The notes under the pieces: generated by a model
Database searches by the model: none
Seen by the model: the letters and a program-made list of their open reading frames with translations, nothing else
What the model was told of the DNA's origin: nothing
Assembly (NCBI RefSeq): GCF_004912165.1
Contig: NZ_STGV01000001.1
Coordinates: 868,001-932,000 of the forward strand
Direction of reading: 5' to 3'
Source: Peteryoungia ipomoeae
GTDB taxonomy: Bacteria; Pseudomonadota; Alphaproteobacteria; Rhizobiales; Rhizobiaceae
DNA: 64,000 nt
Shown: in pieces, positions 51,549 to 62,125 of the stretch
How positions within the stretch are numbered: the first letter of the stretch is position 1
How the letters are laid out: each line of letters starts with the position of its first letter
Program-made: the position numbers and the translations under genes

Positions 51549-52954
51549 CGGAAGATCTGCCGGATGCGCTGTCCGTCGCGCTCGACCTCGACGCGCCAGA
51601 AGCCCGGATCGCTTTCGGCAAGCGTCACCAGATCGTCGACGGCCTTGATATCGACGCCGTTGACGGAAACGACGATATCCTTCGGCGCAAAGCCGAGGCG
51701 GGCAGACGGCGAGCCGCGCACCACCTCGGAGACGACGACGCCGGTCGCTTCGGTCGGCATGCGCAGTTCATAGGCCAGGCGCGGCGAGAGGTTGGCGACG
51801 CGCATGCCGGCAAAGGGGCTGCGCCCCTCGATCAGCTGAACATCCCGCGGCGTCGTTTCCGGGGCGACCGCAAGCGCCAGTTCCAGCGTCTGCTCCGTGC
51901 CGTTTTCCGCAACGGTCAGCTGGGCCGTGTTGCCAAGACCGGTGGTGGTCAGACGGTAACCGAGCGCATCGGGGTGCTCGACCGGAATGCCATTGACGGC
52001 GGTCACCACCTGCCCTGCCTTCAACCCGGCTTTCGCCGCCGGGCCGTCTTCGGCAATGCGCACAACGAGCGCCCCGCGCACGGTTTTGAGACCAAGCGCC
52101 TCGGCAACGTCGGAGGTCACAGGCTCGAAGCTTGCACCGATATAGGGCCGCTCGAAAGTCGCTTCCCCCCGATCGGCAGCATCGAGGAAGACGCGCACGA
52201 GATTGGCGGGGATGGCAAAGCCGACGCCGTTCGAGCCGCCGCCCTTGGAGAAGATCGCCGTGTTGATGCCGATCAGCTGGCCCTTCATGTCGACGAGCGC
52301 GCCGCCGGAATTGCCGGGGTTGATGGCGGCATCGGTCTGGATGAAGAAGCCGAAATCACCTTCCGTCACCTGATTGCGGGCGAGCGCCGAGACAATGCCC
52401 GAGGTCACCGTCTGGCCGACGCCGAAGGGATTGCCGATGGCAAGGACGAGATCGCCGACTTCCGTCGCATCCGAATTGGCAAGCGGCAGCGTCGGCATCT
52501 TTTCGTTCGTCTCGAATTTCAACACTGCGAGATCGAGCCGGTCGTCTTTCAGCAGAACCTTGACCGGGAATTCACGACCATCGGCCAGCGCCACCTTGAT
52601 GTCGTCGGCGCCATCGATGACGTGGTTGTTGGTGACGACCACGCCGTCTGCCTCGACGATCACGCCGGAGCCGAGCGAGGACTGCTTTTCGGTGCGGTTC
52701 GGCATGCGCTGGCCGAAGAAACGCTCGAAGAAGGGATCACCGGCAAAGGGATTGACGCGGCGCTGGACAACGCGCTCGGCATAGACATTGACGACCGCGC
52801 CCCGCGCTTGGCGGACCAGCGGCGCAAAGGACAGCTGCATCTCGACCTGGCTTTGCGGGACGGTCTTGTCCTGCGCCAGGGCGGACATGGACTCAAGTGG
52901 CACCAGCAGGGTGGCGGCAGCGAAAAGCGGCAGGATTAGGCGGCGAAATGGCAT
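51545..52954 (-). CDS. DegP/DegQ-type periplasmic serine endoprotease
   Basis: 469 residues. Signal peptide (MPFRRLILPLFAAATLLVPL, cleavage near ALA-QD). Trypsin-like domain with triad His in VVTNNHVIDGADD, Asp in DDRLDLAVLKFE, Ser in AINPGNSGGALVD. Two PDZ domains follow (YIGASFEPVTSDVAEALGLK; FAGMRVANLSPRLAYELRMP). It degrades or refolds damaged envelope proteins. ATG 52954 opens the signal peptide. Upstream gene of rarA in a coupled pair. Confidence 0.94.
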   Translation of the reverse strand: MPFRRLILPLFAAATLLVPLESMSALAQDKTVPQSQVEMQLSFAPLVRQARGAVVNVYAERVVQRRVNPFAGDPFFERFFGQRMPNRTEKQSSLGSGVIVEADGVVVTNNHVIDGADDIKVALADGREFPVKVLLKDDRLDLAVLKFETNEKMPTLPLANSDATEVGDLVLAIGNPFGVGQTVTSGIVSALARNQVTEGDFGFFIQTDAAINPGNSGGALVDMKGQLIGINTAIFSKGGGSNGVGFAIPANLVRVFLDAADRGEATFERPYIGASFEPVTSDVAEALGLKTVRGALVVRIAEDGPAAKAGLKAGQVVTAVNGIPVEHPDALGYRLTTTGLGNTAQLTVAENGTEQTLELALAVAPETTPRDVQLIEGRSPFAGMRVANLSPRLAYELRMPTEATGVVVSEVVRGSPSARLGFAPKDIVVSVNGVDIKAVDDLVTLAESDPGFWRVEVERDGQRIRQIFR

Positions 52955-53061
52955 GCAATTCCCTCTCGGACTATCGGCAATGGTTTGGACCCGGTCCCTG
53001 CGTCGGCAAATAGGCAGAACCAAGGAGAACCGACAGGACATGGGAATAAACGAGCCGCTCC

Positions 53062-54132
53062 TCAAGTACCAGCGACCAAGACAATTTCGGCCATCAGGCG
53101 ATGCAGATCGTCGCGGTAGCCCGTGCGGGCCGAGGGCGCACTGGCATTCGACGTCATGGTGACGGTGAGACCGAGCGAGGGCGCGATATAAAGCATCTGG
53201 CCGCCATAGCCCCAGGCATATTTGACGGCCGCGCCACCGAGGTCTTTCAGGAACCAGCCATAGCCGTATCCATCCCCGTTGAAGACGGAATTGGTGCGGC
53301 GAACCCAGCTTTCGCGAATCCAGTTTTCCGAAATCAGCCGCGTGCCGTCCGCGGTCACGCCGCCGCGACGGTAAAGTTCGCCAAAGGCATGCAGCGAACC
53401 CGGCGTCATGGCCATCTGGTTGCCGCCGAGATAATAGCCCTGCGGGTCGCGGTCCCATGAACCGATGCGGAAGCCGTCAAGCGGGCCGAGCCATTCCCGT
53501 GCCAGGTTCAAGGTCGGCTTGCCTCCGACCTTGGTGAGGATGACCGACAGGAGATGCGTCGATGCGGTCGAGTAGAGCATCCCACCGCCAGGTTCATCAA
53601 CGAAATCGGCGGCAAGGGCAAAGCGCACCCAGTTTCGGCTCGACACCCATCGCCCGTAATTGCCCCCGGACATACGATCAAGGCCCGCCTGCATCGACAG
53701 AAGATGACCGATGGTAACCTTGGACAGGCGCGGATCGGGATTGCTCGGAAACTCGGAGCGCAACACGGTCTCGATGCGCTGGTCGACGCCTGTCAGCAAC
53801 CCCTTGTCGATGGCGATCCCCGTGAGGGCCGAGAGGATCGATTTCGAGGCTGATTTGATGTTGGTCGAGCCGGTCAGCGAGTGATCGCCATAGGCACGTT
53901 CGGCAACGGTCTTGCCGGCTTGAGACACGATAACGGTTTCCAGCGTGTCGAGCGCTCTCGCCTCTTCAAGCAGTCGCGCCACCTGCAGGCGGGCGGCATC
54001 GGAGAGGACCGGGATATCGGCGTTTGCCGCTACCGGCGCGGCGGCACCGGCCTCCTGCGCAAAGACCAGCGATGGGGCGAAGGGCAATCCGGCCATGGCG
54101 CCGGCGGCTCTGAGGAAGCTGCGTCGTTTCAT
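53062..54132 (-). CDS. Serine hydrolase of the beta-lactamase/PBP family
   Basis: 356 residues. Signal peptide MKRRSFLRAAGAMAGLPFAP with twin Arg (Tat possible). Catalytic motif SxxK as KSASKSILSALTG; the tyrosine motif appears as LYSTASTHLLSVIL, and the third motif is WGYGGQMLYIAP. Members include esterases, peptidases and class C-like enzymes. The absence of a KTG triad and the family's breadth argue against calling it a resistance enzyme. Substrate unknown. Confidence 0.87.
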   Translation of the reverse strand: MKRRSFLRAAGAMAGLPFAPSLVFAQEAGAAAPVAANADIPVLSDAARLQVARLLEEARALDTLETVIVSQAGKTVAERAYGDHSLTGSTNIKSASKSILSALTGIAIDKGLLTGVDQRIETVLRSEFPSNPDPRLSKVTIGHLLSMQAGLDRMSGGNYGRWVSSRNWVRFALAADFVDEPGGGMLYSTASTHLLSVILTKVGGKPTLNLAREWLGPLDGFRIGSWDRDPQGYYLGGNQMAMTPGSLHAFGELYRRGGVTADGTRLISENWIRESWVRRTNSVFNGDGYGYGWFLKDLGGAAVKYAWGYGGQMLYIAPSLGLTVTMTSNASAPSARTGYRDDLHRLMAEIVLVAGT

Positions 54133-54274
54133 GGCGCAGGAGATAGGGATCTGAGCGGGGATGAAAAGCCGCTCTTGAAGCTTTTCACCCGAACGTGACA
54201 TCGCGCGATGATCAAGACCGGCGGAACGATCGCGGGGGATCGACCGTTGCATCAGGCAAATCACGAGGTGACCC

Positions 54275-54661
54275 ATGTTCGAACGACTGCGACACGCCCT
54301 TTCTGCGCCCGCCAATGCGCTCACCCTTTCCGCGCTTATCGGGCTTACCCTGCTGCCGACGCCTGCCGGTGCTGCAAGCTTCGACTGCTCGAAAGCGGAT
54401 CTGGCCGCCGATGAGAAGGCGATCTGCGAAACACCGGCGCTCAATGATATGGATGTGCGCATGGTAACCACATTTGAGCTTTTGCGCGAACTTCTGCCCA
54501 TGGGCAGTCGCACGGCAATGGAAGAAAGGCAGATCAGCTGGCTTGCCGAGCGCAAGGCCTGCGAGGGGAATACGGACTGTATTTCGACCGCCTATGCAGG
54601 CCGTATACAGGAATTGAAAAAGGCCGTGGGCGACGTGCAACGGGAGCAGGAATTGCCCTGA
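54275..54661 (+). CDS. LprI/DUF1311-type secreted protein
   Basis: 128 residues with a signal peptide (ALTLSALIGLTLLPTPAGAA-SF). The mature part SFDCSKADLAADEKAICETP, LNDMDVRM and ISWLAERKACEGNTDCISTA is the four-cysteine pattern of the LprI/DUF1311 group, in which some members inhibit lysozyme. GAGGTGAC precedes the ATG. It is divergent from the serine hydrolase. Confidence 0.82.
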   Translation: MFERLRHALSAPANALTLSALIGLTLLPTPAGAASFDCSKADLAADEKAICETPALNDMDVRMVTTFELLRELLPMGSRTAMEERQISWLAERKACEGNTDCISTAYAGRIQELKKAVGDVQREQELP

Positions 54662-54887
54662 TCATCGAGCAGAATCAGCCCTTCGACTTAGGCATTTCGG
54701 CATTTCTTATTTTACCTAAATGTCTTCGCCCTTATTAGAGATGAGACTGATACGGTATTTCCGTCACGGATAAACTTGGCTTATGTCACAGACCCGACAT
54801 GAAGCTGGCGACCTCGAGCCCTGACACCGAAGAAAAGACATAGTGAGGCGGAATTCGGACCTATCACAGTCTGACTACGGGGGCCCG

Positions 54888-56078
54888 ATGACCAGTCTCG
54901 CCAAGAGCCAGCAACCGCCGACACGGTGGTTACTTGCCGATATACTCATGAGCTATCGCTTCTGGTCTTTGCTGATCAGTACGGTTCTGGTGCATGCGGG
55001 TTTCCAATCCTTTGCGGTCACCCTGCCGACGCTTGTGATGATGCAGCAAGGCGATGTCTCGCTTGTCGGCGTCCATTATGCGGCAAGCTATCTCGGGATA
55101 TTGCCAGGCGCCGCATTTGCGATGGTGACAGCCGGACGGCTTGCCGGTCGCGGCGCTCTGGTGCTCGTGGGCCTGAGCCTTGTTGCGGCCATTTGCCGTG
55201 TCGCGCTGCCGCCGACCGTTCCTGCCATCGTCACGCTCGTCCCGCTTGCCATTGCGCAATCTGCCGCGCAGACGGGGCTTCTCATCCAGTTCGCCGTGCT
55301 TGTTCATGACGGGAAAAGTCCGATCAGGGATTTCGCGGCCGCCTTCTCGCTCATCGTCGCCAGCATCATCGCGGCGCGCCTTGCGCCGACTGTGGTCAGC
55401 CTCGGCATCCAATGGGTCCCGACACCGGATTTTCCGGCCTGGGTCCTTGTCGCCTGCCTGTCGCTTGCCTTCCTCCTGCTTCTGACCGGCGGACGCCTCA
55501 TTTTCGGCACCGTCCCGTATCGCCGACCAAGGCAGATGATGCCGCGCCGCCGCTCTGTGCTTTTGGTGTTCTTTTCGCTCCTCCTGCCCGCGACAGTCCT
55601 TGTCGCATCGCTTGGCCGGCTCATCGTGCTGCCGTTTCGTGACAATCCGGTTGAGGCCCTTGCCGCCGCCGCCATCCTCTCCTTCCTGCTCGGGCTTTTT
55701 GCGCTGGCCCACTGGCTCTACCGCGTCCACGGCGAGCTTGCCGGCATGCAGCCGGCCCGTCGGCTGATCCATCCGCTGGCGGCTGCCATCATCGGCACCT
55801 GCGTTCCGCTTGGCCTGCCGATCCTGATGATGATGCTTGCCGACCTGCTCAGCGACCGCGCGAAGGAGCGCGGCGACAGGCGTCGGGTCAGCGCCGGTTG
55901 GGCGGTCTTCTGGGCCATGCTCCTCCCCCCGATTGCCGCTGCCCGGATCCAGGCGGGAATCAACCGCGCCCATGCTTTCCACGAAAGAGAAGATGCCCTT
56001 TCAGCAGGGCTTGCGGCGGCCATCGCCGCGACCAGCAACGACATTTTGGGTGTCAGGCCTCACCTCAAGCAAAGGTGA
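54888..56078 (+). CDS. Polytopic membrane protein, unassigned (possible transporter-like)
   Basis: 396 residues with about ten hydrophobic segments (SLLISTVLVHAGFQSFAVTL, YLGILPGAAFAMVTAG, GALVLVGLSLVAAICRVALP, VLLVFFSLLLPATVLVASLG and others) and basic loops. No MFS signature or other motif is convincing. ATG 54888 with GGGGG upstream is chosen over GTG 54843. The upstream ~200 bp is AT-rich and may hold its promoter. The nitrilase-type gene begins 69 bp after it. Confidence 0.72.
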   Translation: MTSLAKSQQPPTRWLLADILMSYRFWSLLISTVLVHAGFQSFAVTLPTLVMMQQGDVSLVGVHYAASYLGILPGAAFAMVTAGRLAGRGALVLVGLSLVAAICRVALPPTVPAIVTLVPLAIAQSAAQTGLLIQFAVLVHDGKSPIRDFAAAFSLIVASIIAARLAPTVVSLGIQWVPTPDFPAWVLVACLSLAFLLLLTGGRLIFGTVPYRRPRQMMPRRRSVLLVFFSLLLPATVLVASLGRLIVLPFRDNPVEALAAAAILSFLLGLFALAHWLYRVHGELAGMQPARRLIHPLAAAIIGTCVPLGLPILMMMLADLLSDRAKERGDRRRVSAGWAVFWAMLLPPIAAARIQAGINRAHAFHEREDALSAGLAAAIAATSNDILGVRPHLKQR

Positions 56079-56146
56079 CGATGCTTGCCTCACGGATTTC
56101 GCGGCGTTACCAAACTCACGTTACGAGAGCCTTGGGAGGGCGTTGC

Positions 56147-56932
56147 ATGATGGGAGACAGTATAAGGGTCGCACTCGCGCAGGTTATGCCGGATGCCGAC
56201 ATAGCAGCACTCGCGGCGCAGTCAGCGGCAGGCGGCGCGGACGTGCTGGTCTTTCCAGAAATGTTTTCAAACGGCTATTCCCGCTACGAAGACGGGGACC
56301 ACGGTAAGGCCGCCTGGATCGCTGCAGCAGAACCGCTTGACGGGGCCTTTGTCGAGCGTTTCCGCGAAGCCGCGATCAAACACGGCATTGCGATCGTTGC
56401 GACCCTATTGGAAACGGGTACAGAAAAGCCCTTCAACGCCGCCATTCTCATTGATCGCAAGGGCGATATCGTTCTCCATCAACGCAAGCGGCATATCTGC
56501 TTCTTCGACAATCCGGAGGATGCCTGTGCGGCGGGAGACAGATCCGAGGTGGCCATTCTGGAGACCGCCGCAGGATCGGTTGCTATCGGGTTGATGATCT
56601 GCATGGACAGAGAGTTTCCCCAGGTTGCAACCGACCTTATGCGTGCTGGCGCCGAGGTGATCCTCGTGCCAAACAGCTGCAGGCTTGTTTGCGATCCCGA
56701 GGTCGAAGACGTGAGGCTGGCTGGCACCCGCGCAACGGCCTATCAGACCGTGACCTGCCTTGCCGTTGCCAATTACCCGTCACCTAAAGACGACGGACAT
56801 TCCTGCGCGGTGGATGAACTGGGCCGCGTGGTTGCGACCGCTTCCGAGGAGCCATGCCTTTTGATCGCGGACTTCGATCTGACACGGCTGCGGCACAGCC
56901 AGAAACAGGAATGGTTTCGGCGCAAGCGGTAA
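56147..56932 (+). CDS. Carbon-nitrogen hydrolase (nitrilase superfamily)
   Basis: 261 residues. Catalytic triad visible: Glu in LVFPEMFSNGY, Lys in VLHQRKRHICFFDN, Cys in IGLMICMDREFPQV. A Glu/Lys/Cys fold hydrolyses amides such as N-carbamoyl compounds or deaminated amidines. GGGAGGG lies before the ATG. The substrate cannot be told. The upstream membrane protein might import it; this is speculation. Confidence 0.9.
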   Translation: MMGDSIRVALAQVMPDADIAALAAQSAAGGADVLVFPEMFSNGYSRYEDGDHGKAAWIAAAEPLDGAFVERFREAAIKHGIAIVATLLETGTEKPFNAAILIDRKGDIVLHQRKRHICFFDNPEDACAAGDRSEVAILETAAGSVAIGLMICMDREFPQVATDLMRAGAEVILVPNSCRLVCDPEVEDVRLAGTRATAYQTVTCLAVANYPSPKDDGHSCAVDELGRVVATASEEPCLLIADFDLTRLRHSQKQEWFRRKR

Positions 56933-56939
56933 GCGCTGC

Positions 56940-57368
56940 CTAACCGCGACCGTCAGGATATTCGGCCGGTCCCTTGATCTCGATCGTGTTGCCAAAGGGA
57001 TCGCGGACATAGAAGGAATGGCCCATGCCGCGAGCACCGCCGTGCAGGGCTTCCCTTTCGATGGCGACGCCGTGGCGGGCAAGATGGGCCCGGAGGGCGT
57101 CGTGTTCGAAGGGGCCGGTCGCGATGCAGATGTGATCGACATTGCGGCCGCCGGAGACCGGAGGCCTTGCCTTGTTCCCACCGGGATGGGTGACGTCCCA
57201 CAAGACCAGAAGCGCCGCGCCACACCAGACCTGCTCCATGCCGAGGGCCGGATAGCTGTAACCCGGACGGCAGCCCAGGACCTCGTGATAGAAGCGCAGG
57301 GCTTTCGGCATATCATCGACGAGGAAAACCACGTGATCGATACCGACAAGGCTGAAGGGGACGGTCAT
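56940..57368 (-). CDS. VOC (glyoxalase/dioxygenase fold) protein
   Basis: 142 residues. Two beta-alpha-beta-beta-beta units: SLVGIDHVVFLVDDMPKALR, FYHEVLGCRPGYSYPAL, VDHICIATGPFEHDALRAHL and GMGHSFYVRDPFGNTIEIKG. Metal-binding His in GIDHV and Glu in NTIEIKG are present. The start at 57368 opens MTVPFSLVGIDHV. Function in the family ranges from glyoxalase to resistance to small molecules; not resolved here. Confidence 0.9.
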   Translation of the reverse strand: MTVPFSLVGIDHVVFLVDDMPKALRFYHEVLGCRPGYSYPALGMEQVWCGAALLVLWDVTHPGGNKARPPVSGGRNVDHICIATGPFEHDALRAHLARHGVAIEREALHGGARGMGHSFYVRDPFGNTIEIKGPAEYPDGRG

Positions 57369-57465
57369 CGCAGCTCCTGAAGGTGGGAAGTTCCAGCACG
57401 GCGGGCGGATCAGGGGATTGATTGGCAATCCTCAAAACTCTGCAGTCGAGAACCTTGCGGAGAAG

Positions 57466-57489
57466 CAGGAGGCGGCAAGCCGCCTCCTG
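57466..57489. terminator. Terminator-like hairpin after ilvD
   Basis: CAGGAGGCGGC pairs perfectly with GCCGCCTCCTG around two bases, 12 bases after the ilvD stop on the minus strand. It also lies upstream of the VOC gene start. Confidence 0.75.
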
Positions 57490-57500
57490 TCATTGTGTGC

Positions 57501-59336
57501 TTATTCCGGCAGCTGACGCACGGCGCCCTTATCGGCTGACGATGCGAAGGCGGCATAGGCCTTCAGCGCCGTGGTAACGTTACGCTTGCGCTTTTCGGCA
57601 GGCTGCCAGCCCAGCTTATCCTGCTCAGCGCGGCGGCGTTCCAGTTCGGCGGGATCGACGACGAGATTGATCGTGCGGTTCGGAATGTCGATGTCGATCA
57701 GGTCGCCTTCGCGCACCAGGCCGATCGCGCCGCCCTGGGCGGCTTCCGGCGAGGCGTGGCCGATGGAGAGGCCGGAGGTGCCGCCGGAGAAGCGGCCGTC
57801 GGTGACCAGCGCGCAGGCCTTGCCGAGGCCCTTCGACTTCAGGTAGCTCGTCGGATAGAGCATTTCCTGCATGCCCGGACCACCCTTCGGGCCTTCATAG
57901 CGGATAACGACGACGTCACCGGCGACGATATGGTTCGACAGGATCGCCTTGACGGCGGCGTCCTGGCTTTCGAAGACGCGGGCCGGACCCTTGAACTTCA
58001 GAATCGACTCGTCGACGCCGGCCGTCTTAACGATGCAGCCGTCGAGCGCGATATTGCCCTTCAAGACGGCAAGACCGCCATCCTTGGAGAAGGGATGTTC
58101 GACGGAGCGGATGACGCCGGTTTCGCCGTCGGTGTCGAGTTCGTCCCAGCGCGAGGCCTGCGAGAAGGCCTGGGTGGTGCGAACGCCACCGGGGGCTGCC
58201 TTGAAGAAATCGCGGACCGTTTCGGAATTGGTGCGGGTGATGTCCCAGCGGTCGATGGCGTGGCCGATGGTTTCGGCATGCACCGTCGGGCAATCACGGT
58301 TGATCAGGCCGCCACGGTCGAGCTCGCCGAGGATGCGCATGATGCCGCCGGCGCGGTGGACATCTTCCATATGCACGTCCTGCTTGGCGGGCGCGACCTT
58401 GGAGAGGCACGGCACCTTGCGCGACAGGCGGTCGATATCGTCCATGGTGAAATCGATCCCGCCTTCGTGGGCGGCGGCGAGGATGTGCAGAACCGTGTTG
58501 GTCGAGCCGCCCATGGCGATATCGAGCGCCATGGCATTCTCGAAGGCAGCCTTCGAGGCAACATTGCGCGGCAGGACGCTCTCGTCGTCCTGCTCGTAGT
58601 AACGGCGGGTGATGTCGACGATCAGGTGGCCGGCCTCGACGAAGAGGCGCTTGCGATCCGCATGGGTTGCGAGCGTCGAGCCGTTGCCGGGCAGCGAAAG
58701 GCCAAGCGCTTCCGTCAGGCAGTTCATCGAGTTGGCGGTGAACATGCCCGAGCACGAGCCACAGGTCGGACAGGCATTCTTTTCGATTTCGTCGACATCG
58801 GCATCGGAGATCTTGTCGTCGGCGGCAGCGACCATGGCGTCGACGAGGTCAAGCGCCACCTTGCGGCCCTGCAGCAACGCCTTGCCGGCTTCCATCGGGC
58901 CGCCGGAGACGAAGACGGCGGGGATGTTGAGGCGCATGGCAGCCGAGAGCATGCCGGGCGTGATCTTGTCGCAGTTCGAGATGCAGACCATGGCGTCGGC
59001 GCAGTGGGCGTTGACCATGTATTCGACCGAGTCGGAGATGATCTCGCGCGACGGCAGCGAATAGAGCATGCCGTCATGGCCCATGGCGATGCCGTCATCG
59101 ACGGCGATCGTGTTGAACTCCTTCGCCACGCCGCCTGCTGCTTCGATTTCGCGGGCGACGAGCTGGCCGAGATCCTTCAGGTGGACATGGCCGGGCACGA
59201 ACTGGGTGAAGGAGTTGACCACCGCGATGATCGGCTTGCCGAAATCGCCATCCTTCATGCCGGTGGCGCGCCACAGGCCGCGAGCGCCGGCCATGTTGCG
59301 GCCATGGGTGGTGGTTCTGGAACGATAGGCTGGCAT
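57501..59336 (-). CDS. ilvD: Dihydroxy-acid dehydratase
   Basis: 611 residues, the full length of the E. coli-type enzyme. It dehydrates dihydroxy acids to the 2-oxo acids of valine and isoleucine synthesis. Iron-sulfur cysteines occur in [14 protein letters not shown] and [17 protein letters not shown]; further blocks are [35 protein letters not shown] 59336 opens [20 protein letters not shown]. It is a single gene, away from the other ilv genes except ilvA 34 kb off. Confidence 0.96.
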   Translation of the reverse strand: MPAYRSRTTTHGRNMAGARGLWRATGMKDGDFGKPIIAVVNSFTQFVPGHVHLKDLGQLVAREIEAAGGVAKEFNTIAVDDGIAMGHDGMLYSLPSREIISDSVEYMVNAHCADAMVCISNCDKITPGMLSAAMRLNIPAVFVSGGPMEAGKALLQGRKVALDLVDAMVAAADDKISDADVDEIEKNACPTCGSCSGMFTANSMNCLTEALGLSLPGNGSTLATHADRKRLFVEAGHLIVDITRRYYEQDDESVLPRNVASKAAFENAMALDIAMGGSTNTVLHILAAAHEGGIDFTMDDIDRLSRKVPCLSKVAPAKQDVHMEDVHRAGGIMRILGELDRGGLINRDCPTVHAETIGHAIDRWDITRTNSETVRDFFKAAPGGVRTTQAFSQASRWDELDTDGETGVIRSVEHPFSKDGGLAVLKGNIALDGCIVKTAGVDESILKFKGPARVFESQDAAVKAILSNHIVAGDVVVIRYEGPKGGPGMQEMLYPTSYLKSKGLGKACALVTDGRFSGGTSGLSIGHASPEAAQGGAIGLVREGDLIDIDIPNRTINLVVDPAELERRRAEQDKLGWQPAEKRKRNVTTALKAYAAFASSADKGAVRQLPE

Positions 59337-59601
59337 GGGTGTCACCTCGGGTCGTTTTGCTATCGGCCTTTCCGCCAGGAAGCGGCGAAAACTTCGATCA
59401 TTTTCCATCAGATTTAAGGCATGGGGCCGGCGCTGTCACTATCGGCACCCCGCCAAACGGTACGCCCCGTCCTCCTGCAACTTGCCCTGCCCTCGCCTCG
59501 TCCTTGCCCTGACCCTGACTCAGAATCAGTAGAAATCTGGGGGCGGTTAACTGCCGCTCAAACCCGGTGTGGTTTGGTCACGGCGCAAGACAGGAATGAT
59601 A

Positions 59602-60183
59602 ATGATAGATAGTGCACACGCCCTCGGGCAACCCGGAAAACCGCGTGAAAGCATGCACCTAGCCTCCGGCAAAACGGCGTCAGTGCTGCAGTCTGCCCGC
59701 CGCCGCACAATGCTAAGCTCGGTTCAGCGGATGTTTGCCTTCGCTTTGCTTGCCCTGATGACAACCGGCACGACAAGCCATGCGGCCAGCCAAAACGCAA
59801 AAGGTCTTGCCATAAGCGGCACGTTCACAATTTGCGGAGCCAAGAAGCGGATCAACTGCATCGTGGATGGCGACACCTTCTGGTATCGGGGCGAGAAATA
59901 CCGGATCTCCGACATCAACACGCCCGAAGTCAGCCAACCGGCTTGCGAAGAGGAACGCCGGCTCGGCAAGTCTGCGCAGAGCGCGCTTTTGAAGGAGTTC
60001 AATGCAGGCGGCGTGCGGCTTATCAAGGCCGAAAAGCGGGACGTCGATCGCTACGACCGCAAGCTGCGCGTTGCCATGCGCGGGGACCAGTCAATCGGTC
60101 AGATTTTGGTGCGACGCGGGCTTGCGCACAAATGGGAAGGCCGCAAACTCGACTGGTGCGGATCACGGCCTGTCGAAGGATAA
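59602..60183 (+). CDS. Thermonuclease-family (SNase-like) protein
   Basis: About 193 residues from 59602 (59596 is also possible; a start at 59710 would give a plain signal peptide). A hydrophobic segment FAFALLALMTTGTTSHAA marks export or membrane anchoring. The SNase-like domain shows NCIVDGDTFWYRGEKYRISD, INTPEVSQPACEEERRLGKS and RDVDRYDRKLRVAM; the VDGDTF and R-Y-D-R blocks carry the Ca-binding Asp and catalytic Arg. Probably a periplasmic or secreted nuclease. Confidence 0.8.
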   Translation: MIDSAHALGQPGKPRESMHLASGKTASVLQSARRRTMLSSVQRMFAFALLALMTTGTTSHAASQNAKGLAISGTFTICGAKKRINCIVDGDTFWYRGEKYRISDINTPEVSQPACEEERRLGKSAQSALLKEFNAGGVRLIKAEKRDVDRYDRKLRVAMRGDQSIGQILVRRGLAHKWEGRKLDWCGSRPVEG

Positions 60184-60321
60184 GCCAGTTTCTTACAGAT
60201 CCTTGAGCGCGGGGACTACACGATATTGTTCCCGACCTGCTTCTTTTCTGTAGGATGAAACTCTGTTTTCCTCTGCGCCGTCTCCTATTTGACAGTGCAA
60301 CAGGAGCTTCAAGAGGTCGCC

Positions 60322-61272
60322 ATGTCTTACTATCGCCCCCCCAAGATTGCTTCGAGCGAGATCACGCCCAAATCGCTTTACCTGCGCCGTCGCGAACTGA
60401 TCGCAGGGGCCGGGGGTGCAATCGCCTTGACGGCGCTTGGGCGTCCGGCTTTGGCTGCCCCCTTGAAGGCCGTGCCGAGCCAATACACCGTCGATGACAA
60501 GCCGACCTTGAAGGAAGCGGTGACAACCTACAACAACTTCTACGAGTTCGGGACGGGCAAAGAAGATCCTTCCCGCAATGCCGGCTCGCTCAAGACACGG
60601 CCCTGGACGATCGAAGTCGGCGGCCTCGTGGCCAAGCCGCAGGTCATCGATATCGAAACGATCATGTCCGAGTTTACCATGGGAGAACGCACCTACCGGA
60701 TGCGGTGCGTGGAGGCCTGGTCGATGGTCATTCCGTGGATCGGCTTTCCCCTCTCAGCCCTGCTTGACAAGGTGGAGCCGCTCGGTTCTGCCAAATACGT
60801 CGCGTTTGAGACCCTTGTTCGCCCGGAGGAAATGCAGGGCCAGGCCGGCATTTTCCAGGCGCTGGAATGGCCGTATGTCGAGGGATTGCGGCTCGACGAA
60901 GCCCGCAATCCGCTGGCGATCCTGGCGACGGGTCTCTATGGCGAGATGCTGCCAAACCAGAATGGCGCGCCGATCAGGCTGGTCGTGCCGTGGAAATACG
61001 GTTTCAAGGGCATCAAGTCGATCGTGAAGATCACGCTCACCGAGCAGGAGCCGCCATCGACCTGGAACAGGCTGCAGCCGTCGGAATATGGCTTCTATGC
61101 CAACGTCAATCCTGCGGTTGACCATCCGCGCTGGAGCCAGGCGACCGAACGGCGGATCGGCGAAGCGGAGGGGCTTTTTGGCGGCGCAAGGCTGGATACG
61201 CTGCCGTTCAACGGCTATGCCGACGAGGTCGCAGGCCTCTATGCCGGCATGGATCTGACGAAATTCTACTGA
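60322..61272 (+). CDS. msrP: Methionine sulfoxide reductase catalytic subunit MsrP
   Basis: 316 residues. A periplasmic molybdopterin enzyme that repairs oxidised methionine in envelope proteins. Tat signal [20 protein letters not shown]; the Mo-binding cysteine is C129 in [34 protein letters not shown] closes the fold. RBS GAGGT precedes the ATG. Its stop overlaps the msrQ start (TGATG), an operon with its membrane partner. Confidence 0.96.
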   Translation: MSYYRPPKIASSEITPKSLYLRRRELIAGAGGAIALTALGRPALAAPLKAVPSQYTVDDKPTLKEAVTTYNNFYEFGTGKEDPSRNAGSLKTRPWTIEVGGLVAKPQVIDIETIMSEFTMGERTYRMRCVEAWSMVIPWIGFPLSALLDKVEPLGSAKYVAFETLVRPEEMQGQAGIFQALEWPYVEGLRLDEARNPLAILATGLYGEMLPNQNGAPIRLVVPWKYGFKGIKSIVKITLTEQEPPSTWNRLQPSEYGFYANVNPAVDHPRWSQATERRIGEAEGLFGGARLDTLPFNGYADEVAGLYAGMDLTKFY

Positions 61273-61907
61273 TGGCCTCCCTTACTCTCCCCGCCCGCTT
61301 GCGTCCGGCGTCGATCTGGGCGCTCTATGCCGTCGGCCTGCTTCCAGGCATCTATGCATTCTATCTGGGCATATTCGGCGGGCTGGGCGCCGATCCGGTG
61401 CGTGCCTTCGAGCATCTTCTGGGGCTCTGGGCGCTGCGCTTCCTCTGTCTTGGCCTTGCCATCACACCGCTGCGCGACCTTTCAGGCATCAACCTCATCC
61501 GCTATCGCCAGGCGCTTGGGCTGCTCGCCTTCTACTATGTTCTCGCGCATTTTACCGTCTATCTCACGCTCGACCGGGGCATGATCCTGTCCTCCATCCT
61601 CGGAGACATCGCGAAGCGCCCCTATATCATGTTCGGCATGGCGGGCCTTGTGATGCTCATCCCGCTTGCGCTGACATCCAATAGCTGGTCGATCCGCCGG
61701 CTGGGGCAGCGCTGGTCACGCCTGCACATGCTGGTCTACCCGATCCTGATTGTCGCCGTGCTGCACTACGCCCTGTCACTCAAGGTTGTGACGGCAGAGC
61801 CAGCCTTTTATATCGCGGTCAGCACCCTTCTCCTCGGCTATCGCCTGGTCCGGCCGGCGCTGCAGAAGCGGCGGCGTGCGCAATTGCGACCAGCGCGTTC
61901 CACCTGA
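61272..61907 (+). CDS. msrQ: MsrQ heme-containing membrane subunit
   Basis: 211 residues with five to six membrane segments. Conserved blocks GLWALRFLCLGLAITPLRDL, YRQALGLLAFYYVLAHFTVY and WSRLHMLVYPILIVAVLHYA supply the heme histidines (H in LAHF, LH and LHY). It passes quinol or flavin electrons to MsrP in the periplasm. The start codon overlaps the msrP stop by one base. Confidence 0.95.
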   Translation: MASLTLPARLRPASIWALYAVGLLPGIYAFYLGIFGGLGADPVRAFEHLLGLWALRFLCLGLAITPLRDLSGINLIRYRQALGLLAFYYVLAHFTVYLTLDRGMILSSILGDIAKRPYIMFGMAGLVMLIPLALTSNSWSIRRLGQRWSRLHMLVYPILIVAVLHYALSLKVVTAEPAFYIAVSTLLLGYRLVRPALQKRRRAQLRPARST

Positions 61908-62125
61908 CAGATTTCGCCACACGTTCGAAAGGAACAGCGCCGCCCATCAAGGCTCGCTCGCATTTTTTGGTCCTGCGCAGAAAATAGGCGCGAGTTTCAA
62001 TCGGTTTGGGCGGAAATGGACCATTCTCTCAGCGCTGCCACCAAACAATGAAGATGGTATTCAACGAGAATTAATACCTCCTCCCCTAGGTTTGCATGTG
62101 ACCGTGAGGAGACCGGCCCGAAACC

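Noticed and set aside
53062-54132. Beta-lactamase resistance gene
   Set aside because: The SxxK serine-hydrolase family is broad; a typical KTG motif and a dedicated regulator are missing.
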